Shown here: piece after piece, positions 16,401-27,000 of the stretch
Position numbering within the stretch: the first letter of the stretch is position 1
How the letters are laid out: the number at the start of each line of letters is the position of its first letter
From: a virus
DNA length: 50,339 nt
Virus record (IMG/VR): IMGVR_UViG_3300030117_001589
Location: 1 to 50,339 of that record
Reading direction: 5' to 3' (one strand)
Made by a program: the position numbers and the translations under genes
Notes under the pieces: generated by a model
What the model was told of the DNA's origin: nothing
The model's input: the letters and a program-made list of their open reading frames with translations, nothing else
The model's database searches: none

Positions 16401-16465
16401 CTGCTGGAGCAGGTTTTGAAATAAACGACATTACAATTGTATACAGATTAAAGAATGTTAAGTAA
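13424..16465 (+). CDS. large tail protein (tail nozzle/tail-tube type)
   Basis: This 1013-residue protein has an N-terminus (FHGGLNSNADPRDIKDDEAS, then LQNVKISKLGRLK) of the kind I associate with podoviral tail-nozzle and other long tail structural proteins. Residues ~150-290 appear to be an inserted beta-module (VTGIATNDSANTVATQVAAS and NSGFTVSVVTTGNP) common in environmental phage proteins. The C-terminal half has repeated short strands typical of a beta-propeller or barrel (LYIINVSENVDFLEDT, GIAWFNKFGVYFFDGRQ). It is coupled to the following fibre gene (TAATG). Assignment to a named tail part rests on motif resemblance and position. Confidence 0.65.
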   Translation: MPKQTYKIESFHGGLNSNADPRDIKDDEASKLQNVKISKLGRLKTSGIFSSISTGSATTILNNRGLFSYKSDRKLDGTASNETFLALYDDNDSAIDISDSDGFDDSTITTFDSDLPVFYVGDGNLRIGDGEFDNTVNNKFFGYIEENRFDSLNASLERFEKITVACVADSSDSLDARYFDIYGADNHKTQVWIDVDNSGTSQPTGSGSYIHNIEVTGIATNDSANTVATQVAASINANSEFSASADTNIVTITLIDSGEKTDAHAGNSGFTVSVVTTGNPLGFAQSNQAILKPTLGHCLMSTPTAGSDTNGVNSSASEYIGNVAEGLGGDVVDVASVNLRVGFQYNSYRGGNAAYYNITNATGADVDGTSSMSVYPLFGDNNIFIDGASSSASMVITKSTDITLTEEKSILFGIWIDETNHAKFDYIDFRVTESGVSPHTTLTWQFQPDEVKANSWNVFVCNLTNIIEGDATGVGLDSWALTVPRKGTTELDFYFSGIVIGTNPSVSGFQPGEYTFHHTYLYDDEKQESTPLQFIDVDSTYNFNSINIVGGSVLFNFDSYINPYNSGGGTYTLSKRITGSRLYYKVQENDNYYLIGEIDFVNKGLKWLPEGQEMAYSMANTSNTSGNFLNKAAIIKGVSPATANLIDTFKTINGYGGSTGHIDAKFKTAVVHGRRTYIGNIRQPSGSDGKNFPDRMLKSMVNKFDVFPDTIGSVDVAINDGESIIKLEGFADRILQYKEKTLYIINVSENVDFLEDTLVGKGCAFDYHVTKTDFGIAWFNKFGVYFFDGRQVLNLLEKDGRRLISEDDWEAFITDGEDGSADDTDMSSAHIAYIPRSREIFIKNENGDSYTYDFVLRAWIKGFALFLDFGSNTNFVLDEDQNLIYFASSNKRKLKWNPDSTSAGSFLYATKDIDFGQPHVKKKIHKLYVSYTSDGAGVVPVYYSVNGDTSLNTVAGAVSAMALSKPQWTVAEYKFNNDAKSCYSIRLQFGSGSAGAGFEINDITIVYRLKNVK

Positions 16466-18231
16466 TGCCTTTAACAAGAGAAGAAAGAAAACTACTACAT
16501 CAGAAGTCTAAACAACCTACGTTTGGAGTAAATAAACCAGATGCTAGAGAAGGGCATGAGGGAGATATAGCATATAGAAGAGTAGAAGGTTCTGGTACAG
16601 TCCAATATGTAAAAGAAAATGGTGATTGGACTGCAATTGCTTCTTCTGGTAAAATGCCAAAGTCTAGAAATATAATCACCGCTCCTTCATCTTCAAGGAC
16701 TGCAATTATAGATCATGGTGACTTAGCAGGTTTAGGTAATGATAATCATACTCAGTATTTACTTATATCTGGAGACAGAGCTATGACTGGTAATCTAGAT
16801 ATGGGAAGTCAAAGTATAGTATCTGTTGTAAATGTAACAGCTTCAGGAATTGTACAAGCTGAACAACTTACATCTACTGACGATGCTTCTATAGGAGATG
16901 CTTTAGATGTAGATGGGCATACTACACTAGATAAAACTACAATAGATACTACAGATGGAGCATTTACTGTAAGTGGTTCAAATTCTATTTCTTTAATAAC
17001 TACTGGTAGCAATGATATTAATATAAACACTAATCAAACATTAGATGTAGATATTAATGAAGATTATGAAATGTATGTAAGAGATCTTTGCGACTGGAAT
17101 ACCTCAACAGTAGATTGGGATAATGCTTCTACATTTACTTTAACTTCTGTTGATAATTTAACTATTGAAACATCTGGAGCTACTACAGCTAAAACAATAT
17201 TGCTTTTTAATGATAATAATCATGCATCTGCATTTAGAGGAATACATTTAAAAGTAGATGCTCAAGGCGCAGTTTCTTCTCAAAATAGTATATTAATTGA
17301 ATGTGTTAATAGAAATTCTAAAGGCGGTGGAATTGGTGTAGATATTTCAAGTGCAGATGGTGTTTTAATAAGAGCTGAAGATGCTAATAATGGAGATGAA
17401 TCTGGTGTGCAAATAAGAGCAACTGAAAGTGTTGATCTAGCAGGTGGTTCTAATAATATTACACCTACAACTGGTACCCCTAAAAGAACAAAAATTCATG
17501 ATACGACAGAAATAGAAAAATTATATAGACCTAATGGTAGTAAAATTTTAACTAATTTAGACACAATAACTTCAGGTAATGAAACTGGTCATACTGAATT
17601 TGAATCAATAAATACACTTCACTTATTAAGAGCAACAACAATAATAGTAAAAAATTCAACTACTTTATTTACAGATGCTACTTGTGATACAACAAGTGGA
17701 GATGCTACAGTTACCTTTACAAGCACAGGAAATGCAAATGCTGGTCTTATTTCAGATGGAATGAAAGTAACTGGAACTGGTATTCCCTCTAATTCATTTG
17801 TAACAAGTAAAACTACATCTAGTTTTGAATTAAGAGACGTTAATAACAATCCAGTTAATGCAACTGCAAATGGAACAAATGTAACTCTTTCTTTTTTTAA
17901 TTATATTAACAAATTATATAATAATGATTTTATTTTAATAGCTTCTATTTTAAACGATCAACATGATGATGCTGTAGGAACTATGTGGAAAATATCAATT
18001 TCATATGATATTGGATCTACAGATCTTGCTCAAGTATGGTATTGTGCTAAACAAAATAATAAATTTGCATGGCTTGGAAATAGTAATGGGGAAACTTTAG
18101 CAGCTAATGACAAAGGGATTTTAACTTGGACAAGTTCAAATGGAATCAGATGGCAAAATGTAACTGGAGGAGCAGTAGAAAGTGTAAGATGTTCAGCTCT
18201 CAAAATTCATAGTGGTACTAACGATTTCTAA
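16465..18231 (+). CDS. tail fibre/appendage protein
   Basis: This 588-residue protein has a short basic N-terminus, then a GDIAYRRVEG-type strand region, and at ~90-115 the fibre signature DHGDLAGLGNDNHTQYL followed by GNLDMGSQSI. The middle is a long Asp/Thr/Asn-rich beta stretch (~120-330). Residues ~404-478 repeat the DxTCD...TSFEL...LSF beta-module seen in the protein at 3856-4815. The C-terminal ~110 residues form a globular domain (WKISISYDIGSTDLAQVWYC). It is likely a trimeric appendage attached to the preceding tail protein. The start overlaps that gene's stop. Confidence 0.7.
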   Translation: MPLTREERKLLHQKSKQPTFGVNKPDAREGHEGDIAYRRVEGSGTVQYVKENGDWTAIASSGKMPKSRNIITAPSSSRTAIIDHGDLAGLGNDNHTQYLLISGDRAMTGNLDMGSQSIVSVVNVTASGIVQAEQLTSTDDASIGDALDVDGHTTLDKTTIDTTDGAFTVSGSNSISLITTGSNDININTNQTLDVDINEDYEMYVRDLCDWNTSTVDWDNASTFTLTSVDNLTIETSGATTAKTILLFNDNNHASAFRGIHLKVDAQGAVSSQNSILIECVNRNSKGGGIGVDISSADGVLIRAEDANNGDESGVQIRATESVDLAGGSNNITPTTGTPKRTKIHDTTEIEKLYRPNGSKILTNLDTITSGNETGHTEFESINTLHLLRATTIIVKNSTTLFTDATCDTTSGDATVTFTSTGNANAGLISDGMKVTGTGIPSNSFVTSKTTSSFELRDVNNNPVNATANGTNVTLSFFNYINKLYNNDFILIASILNDQHDDAVGTMWKISISYDIGSTDLAQVWYCAKQNNKFAWLGNSNGETLAANDKGILTWTSSNGIRWQNVTGGAVESVRCSALKIHSGTNDF

Positions 18232-18239
18232 TAATACTG

Positions 18240-18268
18240 TTGGATAAAACAAATATGTTAATTAAATT
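18240..18268 (+). promoter_or_regulatory. possible sigma70-like promoter before the internal-protein block
   Basis: The 61-base gap before the gene at 18293 contains TTGGAT, a 17-base spacer and TAAATT. The match is moderate, and AT-rich DNA produces such matches by chance. The gene that follows has no clear Shine-Dalgarno sequence, so a separate message with a short leader is possible. Confidence 0.25.
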
Positions 18269-18292
18269 AAATAGTAAAAGTATATAGTCAAT

Positions 18293-19567
18293 ATGGCCAC
18301 AGCTTCAAAAATAAAATCTTCAATTCGGTCTAGAGGAGCATCACAAAGACAATTAACAGGGCAATTAGCTGGTGTCTCTGAACAATTAATGAAAGCGCAA
18401 GAGTCATCAATGATGGCTCAATTAGAAGAAAAAGAACAAGCTGCAATGTTTGGTACTTTATCTGCTGGTTTAGAAGCTGGAGCATCTTTTTTAGAAGGTG
18501 TAAAACAAAGACAAGAATTACAATCTAATATAGATTTTTTATCAGAATCTTTAGGTGAACAAGGCAAAGAATTGTCTATGGTAAGAGGAGATAAATCATC
18601 CTTAATGGATGTTTTTTCAGGTAAGGCTTCTGTAAGTAGTTATTTATTTGGTCAACAGCAATATCAATTAGATGGTAAAAACGTAGGTAGCAAATATGAT
18701 GTATCTGCTATGGGTGAAAGAGCAAGGGCATTACAACAAGATAATATGTTAGATACTTTCTTAGGTGCAGATCCTTTGTCTAAAAAACAAGATGTTGGAT
18801 TAGATACATTAGAATCTCCTAAAATGCCTTCTATAACTGGTAGACCTACTCCTTTGCAAGAAAGAGCTGAAGGAGATGGCCCTTCTGGTTTAGAGTCTCC
18901 TAAAGAAATAAAATTACCTACAAAGCAAGATACAATGATGGATAAAGTTGGAGAGAAGATTGAAAAAGGTACTCTTGTAAAAAGCGATGGTAATGTAATT
19001 CCTGAAAAAATTGTTAATAAAACAAAAATGTCAGCGGAACAATATTTAGAAACAGATCCTCCTAATGCTATAAAAGAAATGATACAACCTAGTTATCCTA
19101 AAGAAGATAAGATTAATGATTTCTTAAAACCCTCTGTAGATCAACCTATAGAAAACGAAAAACTATCTAGTTTCTTACCAGATTATTTACAAAGTAAAGA
19201 TGAACCATTATTAGGGCCAGTTATAGATAGACCTTTACAAGAAAGAGCATTACAATACAGTTTTGATAAACCTTCTACTAAGAGATTAAGAAGTCCTCAA
19301 GGTGGAGCTAAGTTATTAAAAGACAAAATAAAAGATTTAAAAGTTGCTCAAGATAATTTAAAAGGTGCAAGACCTTCTGATAAGTTTAATAAAGAAAGAT
19401 TTTCTAAAATAGTAAATGAAAGATCAAGTGAATTAGAATCTTTAATATCTGAAATATATAATCCACAATTAGATTTATTTTATGGGGATGATAGTTCTGG
19501 TATTACTTTAAGAAAACAATTAGGTTCTGATTCTATTAAATTTATAAAACAATTAGCGAGTAAATAA
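18293..19567 (+). CDS. probable internal virion protein
   Basis: This 424-residue protein has a helical N-terminal region (~1-130, with AGLEAGASFLEGVKQRQELQ) and a hydrophilic, proline-containing middle (~150-300), and ends in a helical segment. It heads a block of five same-strand genes at 18.3-32.6 kb. Its Ala/Gln/Ser-rich helices resemble small internal or ejection proteins of podoviruses. I see no enzyme motif. The lack of a Shine-Dalgarno sequence before ATG 18293 is unusual for this genome. Confidence 0.5.
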   Translation: MATASKIKSSIRSRGASQRQLTGQLAGVSEQLMKAQESSMMAQLEEKEQAAMFGTLSAGLEAGASFLEGVKQRQELQSNIDFLSESLGEQGKELSMVRGDKSSLMDVFSGKASVSSYLFGQQQYQLDGKNVGSKYDVSAMGERARALQQDNMLDTFLGADPLSKKQDVGLDTLESPKMPSITGRPTPLQERAEGDGPSGLESPKEIKLPTKQDTMMDKVGEKIEKGTLVKSDGNVIPEKIVNKTKMSAEQYLETDPPNAIKEMIQPSYPKEDKINDFLKPSVDQPIENEKLSSFLPDYLQSKDEPLLGPVIDRPLQERALQYSFDKPSTKRLRSPQGGAKLLKDKIKDLKVAQDNLKGARPSDKFNKERFSKIVNERSSELESLISEIYNPQLDLFYGDDSSGITLRKQLGSDSIKFIKQLASK

Positions 19568-19568
19568 T

Positions 19569-20069
19569 ATGTATATACAAGCAGCAATGTTAGGTTTAAC
19601 CGCTTTACAAGAAATTGGATCAACTCGAAGAACAAGAGAACAAGGTCGTGAACAAGTAGGTTTTTATTCAGAAGCATTATCTGATTTAGGTTTAGCACAA
19701 CAATCATTATCAGAATCATTAGGTGCTAGTTTAGCTTTACCTACATTAGAAGCGCAAAGAGCAGCTGATATAACTGCTGAAAGAGCTCAAGTAGGATTAG
19801 AAGGAATTAGACAGAGACAAGAATCAATATCAGAAGCAACTGGATTTGCTGGAGCAGGTGTAGACCAAGATGCTTTAAGAAGAGCTAGAAAAGATTATAC
19901 TAGACAAGTAGAAGATATTGATATATCTCTTACTAAAAGTTTAGGAGATGTTTTATCTCAATTTGAACAACAAAAATTTGAAATGCAATCTCAAAGACAA
20001 CAATTAGAAATGCAAAAAAGATTAGCAGAAAGACAAGCTGGAACTAAATACTTTGGATTATTTGGATAA
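19569..20069 (+). CDS. probable internal virion protein, helical
   Basis: This 166-residue protein starts one base after the preceding stop. It is Gln/Ala/Arg-rich and almost fully helical (LSESLGASLALPTLEAQRAA, QFEQQKFEMQSQRQQLEMQK). The hydrophobic start (MYIQAAMLGLTALQEIG) followed by long coiled coils matches the composition of podoviral internal-core or ejection proteins. No membrane helix is certain. The role is inferred from composition and its place before two very large virion genes. Confidence 0.5.
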   Translation: MYIQAAMLGLTALQEIGSTRRTREQGREQVGFYSEALSDLGLAQQSLSESLGASLALPTLEAQRAADITAERAQVGLEGIRQRQESISEATGFAGAGVDQDALRRARKDYTRQVEDIDISLTKSLGDVLSQFEQQKFEMQSQRQQLEMQKRLAERQAGTKYFGLFG

Positions 20070-20072
20070 ATT

Positions 20073-21071
20073 ATGTCTCAAACATTACAAGCATTAAACT
20101 CTATAATTAAATATAAAAACGAAAGAGAACGTCAGAAGATTGATAGGTCTTTAGCTATGATGGATATGGCAACAAGACTTAGACAGCAAAAGATTGATAA
20201 TGCTAGACAAGAAAGAATGATGCAATTAAGAGAGAGTCAAGAAACAAGACAAGCTGAAAAAGCAGACTTAGATGCTACTTATTTAAATAAACAAATAAAT
20301 GCTTTAGATAAAGCTGATGTTCAACAAACAAATGAACTTGAATTACAAAAATTACAAGCTGAGGTAGATAAAGCTAGAGCAATAGCTGATAGAGAACAAA
20401 ATAAAAATGTTGAAAAAATAGAAGACGACTTAAAAGTTGGTATAGATAATGAAATAAGATCTCAAAAAGAAATAGTATATCAATCATTTCAACGTTCATT
20501 ACCCGGTCTTATGGATGCTATTAGCAAAGGAACTATGGATAATGAATTTAGTTTAGCTGAAAGCACTCAAGTTATTAATAGTCTTTCTAAAGTAGGTGAA
20601 ACAAAACAAGAAAGAAAACTATATGAGTATATAGGTAATAAATATGGTCAATTTTTAATACCAGCAATAGCAGGATTTCAATTATCTGGAGGTAAAGATT
20701 ACGATACATTAACTAATGGTTTAAGTAGATTTTATCTTGATGTAATGGAAAATGATAAAATGCAAAATTTATATCAAAATGCATTTGGAAAAGAATCTGA
20801 TGTTGTATTTCAAAATGATTTAAATAAATTAAGCAATATTATTGAGAGAGAAAACACATTAGAATCATATAAAAATTCAGGCGATATTACCAAAGATGCT
20901 TTAAAATATGCAAAGTTACAAGGTAAAGATAGAAATGCATTTTTAGATCAATATATAGGAAATATACTGCAACCTTATCTTGGAGATTTTACACAAGAAG
21001 ATATAGATGAAATTAATAGAAGAAGAGCGGAAGCTGGAGACGAAGAAATACCAGCAAGTGAATTTAAGTAA
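20073..21071 (+). CDS. probable internal virion protein, coiled-coil rich
   Basis: This 332-residue protein has a coiled coil over ~10-130 (RQQKIDNARQERMMQLRESQ, ELEKLQAEVDKARAIADREQ-like pattern) followed by a more globular helical domain to ~300 and an acidic tail. It starts three bases after its neighbour and ends two bases before the giant gene, so the group is one operon. No catalytic residues are recognised. A structural or ejection role is likely from context. Confidence 0.5.
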   Translation: MSQTLQALNSIIKYKNERERQKIDRSLAMMDMATRLRQQKIDNARQERMMQLRESQETRQAEKADLDATYLNKQINALDKADVQQTNELELQKLQAEVDKARAIADREQNKNVEKIEDDLKVGIDNEIRSQKEIVYQSFQRSLPGLMDAISKGTMDNEFSLAESTQVINSLSKVGETKQERKLYEYIGNKYGQFLIPAIAGFQLSGGKDYDTLTNGLSRFYLDVMENDKMQNLYQNAFGKESDVVFQNDLNKLSNIIERENTLESYKNSGDITKDALKYAKLQGKDRNAFLDQYIGNILQPYLGDFTQEDIDEINRRRAEAGDEEIPASEFK

Positions 21072-21073
21072 AT

Positions 21074-24000
21074 ATGCCTAGTCAAAGAGCGATACAAGCT
21101 TTATTAGATTTACAGAGAGAAAAACTACAAAACTCTGAAGAACCATTTGCATTAGCAAGTGCCTATAATTTAAATGAACCTAATGAATCTCAAAGGTTTA
21201 AAATCCAAAGGCAGCAACCTGAACAAACAGATAAAGATAGCAATGTAAGTTTATTACAAGCAGTTGGAGCTGGTCTATATGAATTTGGAGAAAGTGCATC
21301 TTTTGGCGCTGTAGGTTTTGCTGAAATAGGTGCTGAGAGAGCATTAGGTAGAGAGATAGAATTTCAAGAATATTTTAGACAGGCTCAAGAAGAAAGTTCT
21401 TTAGCTAAAGTATTAGGTGGTGTTGGAACAGGAGCGGGTTATTTACTAGGTGCTCCTATGAAACTAACAGCTAGGGTACTACAAAAACCTGCTACATCTA
21501 TTGTATCTAAGTTAGTAGGTAAACAAACAATAGGTAAAGCATCAAAAGAGTTTAGTGAAGAAGCATTAAAAGCTGGTATAGAAAAAGGTGTTGTTAATAA
21601 ATATACAAATGTATTAAAAGGTAAAACTGCTTGGGCTTCTACTAAAGGGAAAGATGCAAATAAAAAGTTTGCAGAACAATTTAATAACGAAATAAATAAA
21701 AGAACAGCTAGGGCATCAGCTAGGAAAGAACTTACAGATAAACAAATTGAAGTTGTTCAAAACATGAAAGATCGTATCATTAATAATGGTATACCTTTAC
21801 AAAATCTTTCTCAATATGCTCGTACAACTTATGGTAATAGTAAGTTTGGTAGGTTTGCTACGGAAGCTTTACATGATGCATTTGTATTTAGTGTAGCAGA
21901 TGCAGTAATGGATGTTTCTTTTCAAGGGCAACAATTAGTAAAAGATGAAAATGCTAAATTTAATTTAGGGCAGACTGGATATGCAGTCGCAACTGGATTT
22001 CTTGCTGGTACAGCTATAAACGCAGCTACAGCACCATTTGGGCCATTAGGTAAGATGTTTCAATCTAGAAAAGATTTTGCTAGTGGATTAAGAGCATACT
22101 TAGGTACAAATACTTATAAAGGCAAAGACTTAGAATATTTATCTGGTAATATGGCTGAAATAGCTAATATGAATCGTAAAAACAATATTAGCACAAGTTA
22201 TACATTTACATCTGATGGTAAACAAAAATCTATTGATTTATTACAAGACTATAATAATAGCAAAACAGTAAATAGTCAGGAAATAGCAAAACAATTAAGA
22301 AAAGAATTTGGTGACAATGCTGAGAAAAAAGCACAACAATGGTTAATGTCTCAGAAAAGATTCTATGGTAAAGAGATTATAAAAGAAGCAACAAGAGAGG
22401 GATTAGAAAATTATAGATTATTATTTCCTAGAATGATGGTTGCTGGTGCGGCTATGTCTGGAGTTCAAGGTATACAGATGTATGTTCAAGGTCAGGACTT
22501 ACAAGCAGAAGATTTTATATCTAGTATGTTGATAGGTGCATGGACACAAAGAAGAGGTAACTTTGCTAGAAGCGCAGATTTAAATGGTGAAATAAATAAT
22601 TTAAGAAAAACACTAGATCATTTAGGTATAGATAATTCTCAAACATTTTTTGCATCTACATTTTCTAAACCAAACAATGTATTTGGAGTAGGTTTATCAC
22701 GAGACAATGAAACATTAAAAAATTATTTGATAGAACAAAGAATAGTTAGTGATACGGATGAAACTATTACATCTGATAAATTACCAGAAGGAGAAAAAAC
22801 GTTTTTAGATTTAGAATCTGGAAGACCATTTGATCCTTATGATGGCAAACTAAATAAACTATATCAGATTATGAGTGAAGACTATAATCATGTAAAAAGT
22901 TTAGATCAAATATCTGAAAGACAAGCAAGAAGAATTAATGAAATTATAGAAACACAAGGTTTTAAGACAACAGAAGACATAGATAAGGCATTTACTCAAA
23001 GAGTTGAAGATGCTACGCAGAACATGGAAGAAAACTTAGTAAATGTATTAAATAGATTAAGATCTGCTGACTTAGATGGATTTAGTGTAGATGCAAATAA
23101 TAATAAATTAGTTATACCTAATTCATTTGAAATAGATTCTAAGTTACTTAAAAAAGCAAAGGATGGAGAGTTTGAATCTTGGTTGGGTAAAAGTGGAGAG
23201 CAAGCAGCTGAAGAGTTATTAAATGCAAAAAGAAGTTTCCATACAGTTGAAAAAATATTAATAGGTATAGATAGAGCAGAACCTAACAATACTAAAGATA
23301 ATAAAATATTAACAGAAGATGCATTAAAAGATTTTTATAATATAATAAGGGATTCTGAAAAATCAATTAATAGAATGACGAATCCTAAAGATGGTAGAAG
23401 AGAATTTAGATATACAGATTCAGATTCTTATATTATTCCTTTAATACAAAATAAAGGTAAGTTGTTTACTCAAAGAATATCTGATGTATTGTCTAAAGAT
23501 ACAATGCCTCAAAACTTACAATCATACTTAATAAATTCTGGATTACTTAAAAAAACTAAAGATGGCGAAGTAATGTTAATAGATGATATTTCTAGAATTG
23601 AAACAGATTATGAAAATAAAGCAAATGATTTAGGTAGATTGCATGGAATACTAATGGCTTTAGGTGATTATAAAATAACAAGTGAAAAACCAAATGAACC
23701 AAAGACTACTCAAATAGAAGCTTTAAAATTTATACTTCAAGATAATAAAATAGACATAGATACATTCAATAAACCTTCTATGAAGTTTTTATATCAAATG
23801 ACATTGAATGATATAAATAGAAGAAGAATGAATAATAAAGTTACTAATTCTAATGATATTAATTTTTTATTAAAACAATCTGGAAGTGCAATGTATAGTG
23901 ACACTGGTTTATTATCTGAAGGTGGTGTATCTGGATTTAGTTTATATAGAGTAAATATACCTCATACTGTTAGAGGGAGAAATTCAGATAATACATTAGA

Positions 24001-27000
24001 ATATGAATATAATAAAATACTAGAACGTTTAAATGAAGAAACAGATGGATTGGTAAAAATATCAGAAAGAAAAGTTGTTACAATTAATGAAACTCAAGGT
24101 AATCAATTAAAATTAAGAATGTTAGAAATATATGATGCTGATACAAAAATGGATAATCAAGTATTGCATGAGTTATTTGATACAATGAGCAACTCAAGAT
24201 TAGATAGTGTTAAGACTAGGATGCTTGAGTATATGAAAACATTAGGTGATCCTGCTAGAATAGACATACTAACTATGTTAAGAAGGCAGGGAATTATTAA
24301 AAGAAATGTAGATAATAATTTAGAAATAAATGAAAAATTTACATTAGAAAAAATAACAGAAGAAGCTGATGTTATAAAACGTAGACAAGAATTAAAAGAT
24401 GCATTAGAACCTATTAATAAAAAATTAATGAAGAGGGGATATACTGAAGAGTTTATTCAAAAAGAAATAGCAGATAGGCAAAAGATTGATAGGAGATACT
24501 TTAAAGAAGCTAGAGATGAAGTTAAAAATCCTTCAATTGGAATAGATGAATTTTATAGAAAATACCAATTTAAAATAATAAAAGGTGAAGTTGATGGTAT
24601 TCCAAATGTTGTTGAAATTAAAAGTTACGCAGATGAAAGCAATGCAGATAAAGTAAATAGATTTTTAAGTAAAGAATATATGTTAGGTGATGATGGTAAT
24701 TTAAATAAAGAATCAATAACTAAATTGCAAAATGATTTAGTATATAGAGGAGAATCTTTTAAAGATCTTAGTCCTAGAAAAAAACAAACTGCTATACAAG
24801 ATGTAACTCAAATTGTTTTTGGATTAAAAGATAGAATGGATCTTCCAACTATGTCTATTAGAAATGGAACTATTATATATGATCCTGTAAAAGAAAGAGA
24901 ATTTTTTCAGAAAAATCCTGTATTTAATTATTTAAATGATTTAAACATAGACTATGCAATATTCAATAATAACGTTACATATACTGAGTTTAATGATTAT
25001 ATAGTAGATAGAACATATAATATACTTAGCACAGAATCTTTAGGTGATAAAGAAAAAGCAAATATAGATAGAATAAGAAGTAGAGTTGCTGAGCAATTAA
25101 AAGATAAATCTTTAGGGTTAGATCTTAGCACTCAATTAAATGAAAAACAATTAGCTGATGGTGAATATGGTATTGTTAAGTTAGATATTTATGATGGTAT
25201 GGATAGTATTGTTATAAATAGAAGTGCTATGAAAAATATAGTAGATGACTTCTCAAGATTTTATAATCAGTATAAAGATAAATTAACAGGCAATTCTAAA
25301 AAATCAATAGAAATGCTTAATGAAACATTTAAAGAAACAAAGAATATACATAGATATGATGAAGCTAGTATAGAATTAGCAACAAGATATTTAATATTAG
25401 AAACATCATTAAAGAGTGAAACAGACCATGAATTATTAAAAGTATTAAACTCAAATGATGCTCAAGAAATTGGTAAATATATTAAAAGAATTAAACTTGT
25501 AACTACTAAAAATTTTATAAGACCTAATGAAGAATATTTAGAGTCTATTATACAATCTAGAACTGCTTTAGGAGATGATAAAGCATCTAAGTTAATTAAA
25601 AAAAGATTAAAAATAGAAAGTCACAGAGTAGCAATATGGGATGATGGTACTGAAAATATGGCAACTTTAATTAACGAAGATTTAGTTAATGAGTTTGGAG
25701 ATCAAATACCTGCCTTAAAAAATTATTCTCTTAAAAATATTATAGGCAATGCACATGAAAAAGTTTCAGGTTTTGATAGTATAAGTTTTATTTCTAAAGA
25801 TGCTATGATGGAATACCATACATATATGGGGCATAGTTCTGAATCTAAAAATCCAATTAAACCTATTATATCATCTCAAGGTGAAGGTAAAACATTATTA
25901 TATGGTAAAACTTTATTTGTATATAGTCCTTCTTTAGATGGATTTTTTAAAAGAAATAATGTAGATATACTATTAACTGGTTCAGGTGCAAAAATATATG
26001 ACCCTAAGATAGTAGGGGGTAAAGAACAAGATAGTGTAATTAAAGATGTAAGATGGGATGAATTAGTTGATAGTTACACAATAACAAAACCAGATAATCT
26101 TATAAGGGATGTAGATATAGATGCAATAGGATTTAGACCAGAAAAAGATGCAGATTTATTATCTGCTAGTGAATCAGATGCAGACTATAACTATATGAAT
26201 AGAAAAGAACATGAAGATGCTTTTAAAGGTTTGTTAGATGAATTAACTGCTAATCTTAATTCAATGGATAAGATATTAAAAGATCCATATAAGATGAATG
26301 CTTTTATGAAAGAGCAACTTATGAACAATAATATACCTAGTTCACCAGAACAAGGAGCTTTGGGTAATCTTAGCAATATGATGTATTATTTACAATTAAG
26401 TGATGCAGCTAATCCATATGATTATAGTTCAAACCAAGTTCAAAAATATTTAGCACAACAATATATAGATACATTATTTAGTACAAGAAGATCTATTACT
26501 AACAGAGTATACTCTGATAAAGATAAAAAACTAGCATTACCATCTAATAGATATGGAGGGCAAGCTCCACTAATTCAATCAGCTAAAGGGTATCTTGGCA
26601 AAGGATTGAAGACCAGATTGTTTCCAACTTTGTTTAACGATAATAATGAAATGATCTTAAGAGGTCAAATAGTTCTTCCATTTGCAGAAAGAAATACAAG
26701 TTTATCAGAATTATCAGATGATAAAAATGTAAGGATTGTACAGAACGAAAGAATATTATCTTTAGAAGAATTTAAAAATGAAATAAAAGACACAGTTAAA
26801 GATATAGATGAAATACCTAATTTAACTACATTAAGAGATGGTGATAATAAAACAATTGAAAGCATTGATGATATATTAAATAATGCAACTGTTGGTAGTG
26901 TCCATGACTTTTTAGAATCATATTCTAAACTTGTAAATAGAAGATATGAATTAGGTATAGTATCTAGAAGAAATCCAAGAACAAGACCTAATGATATAAC

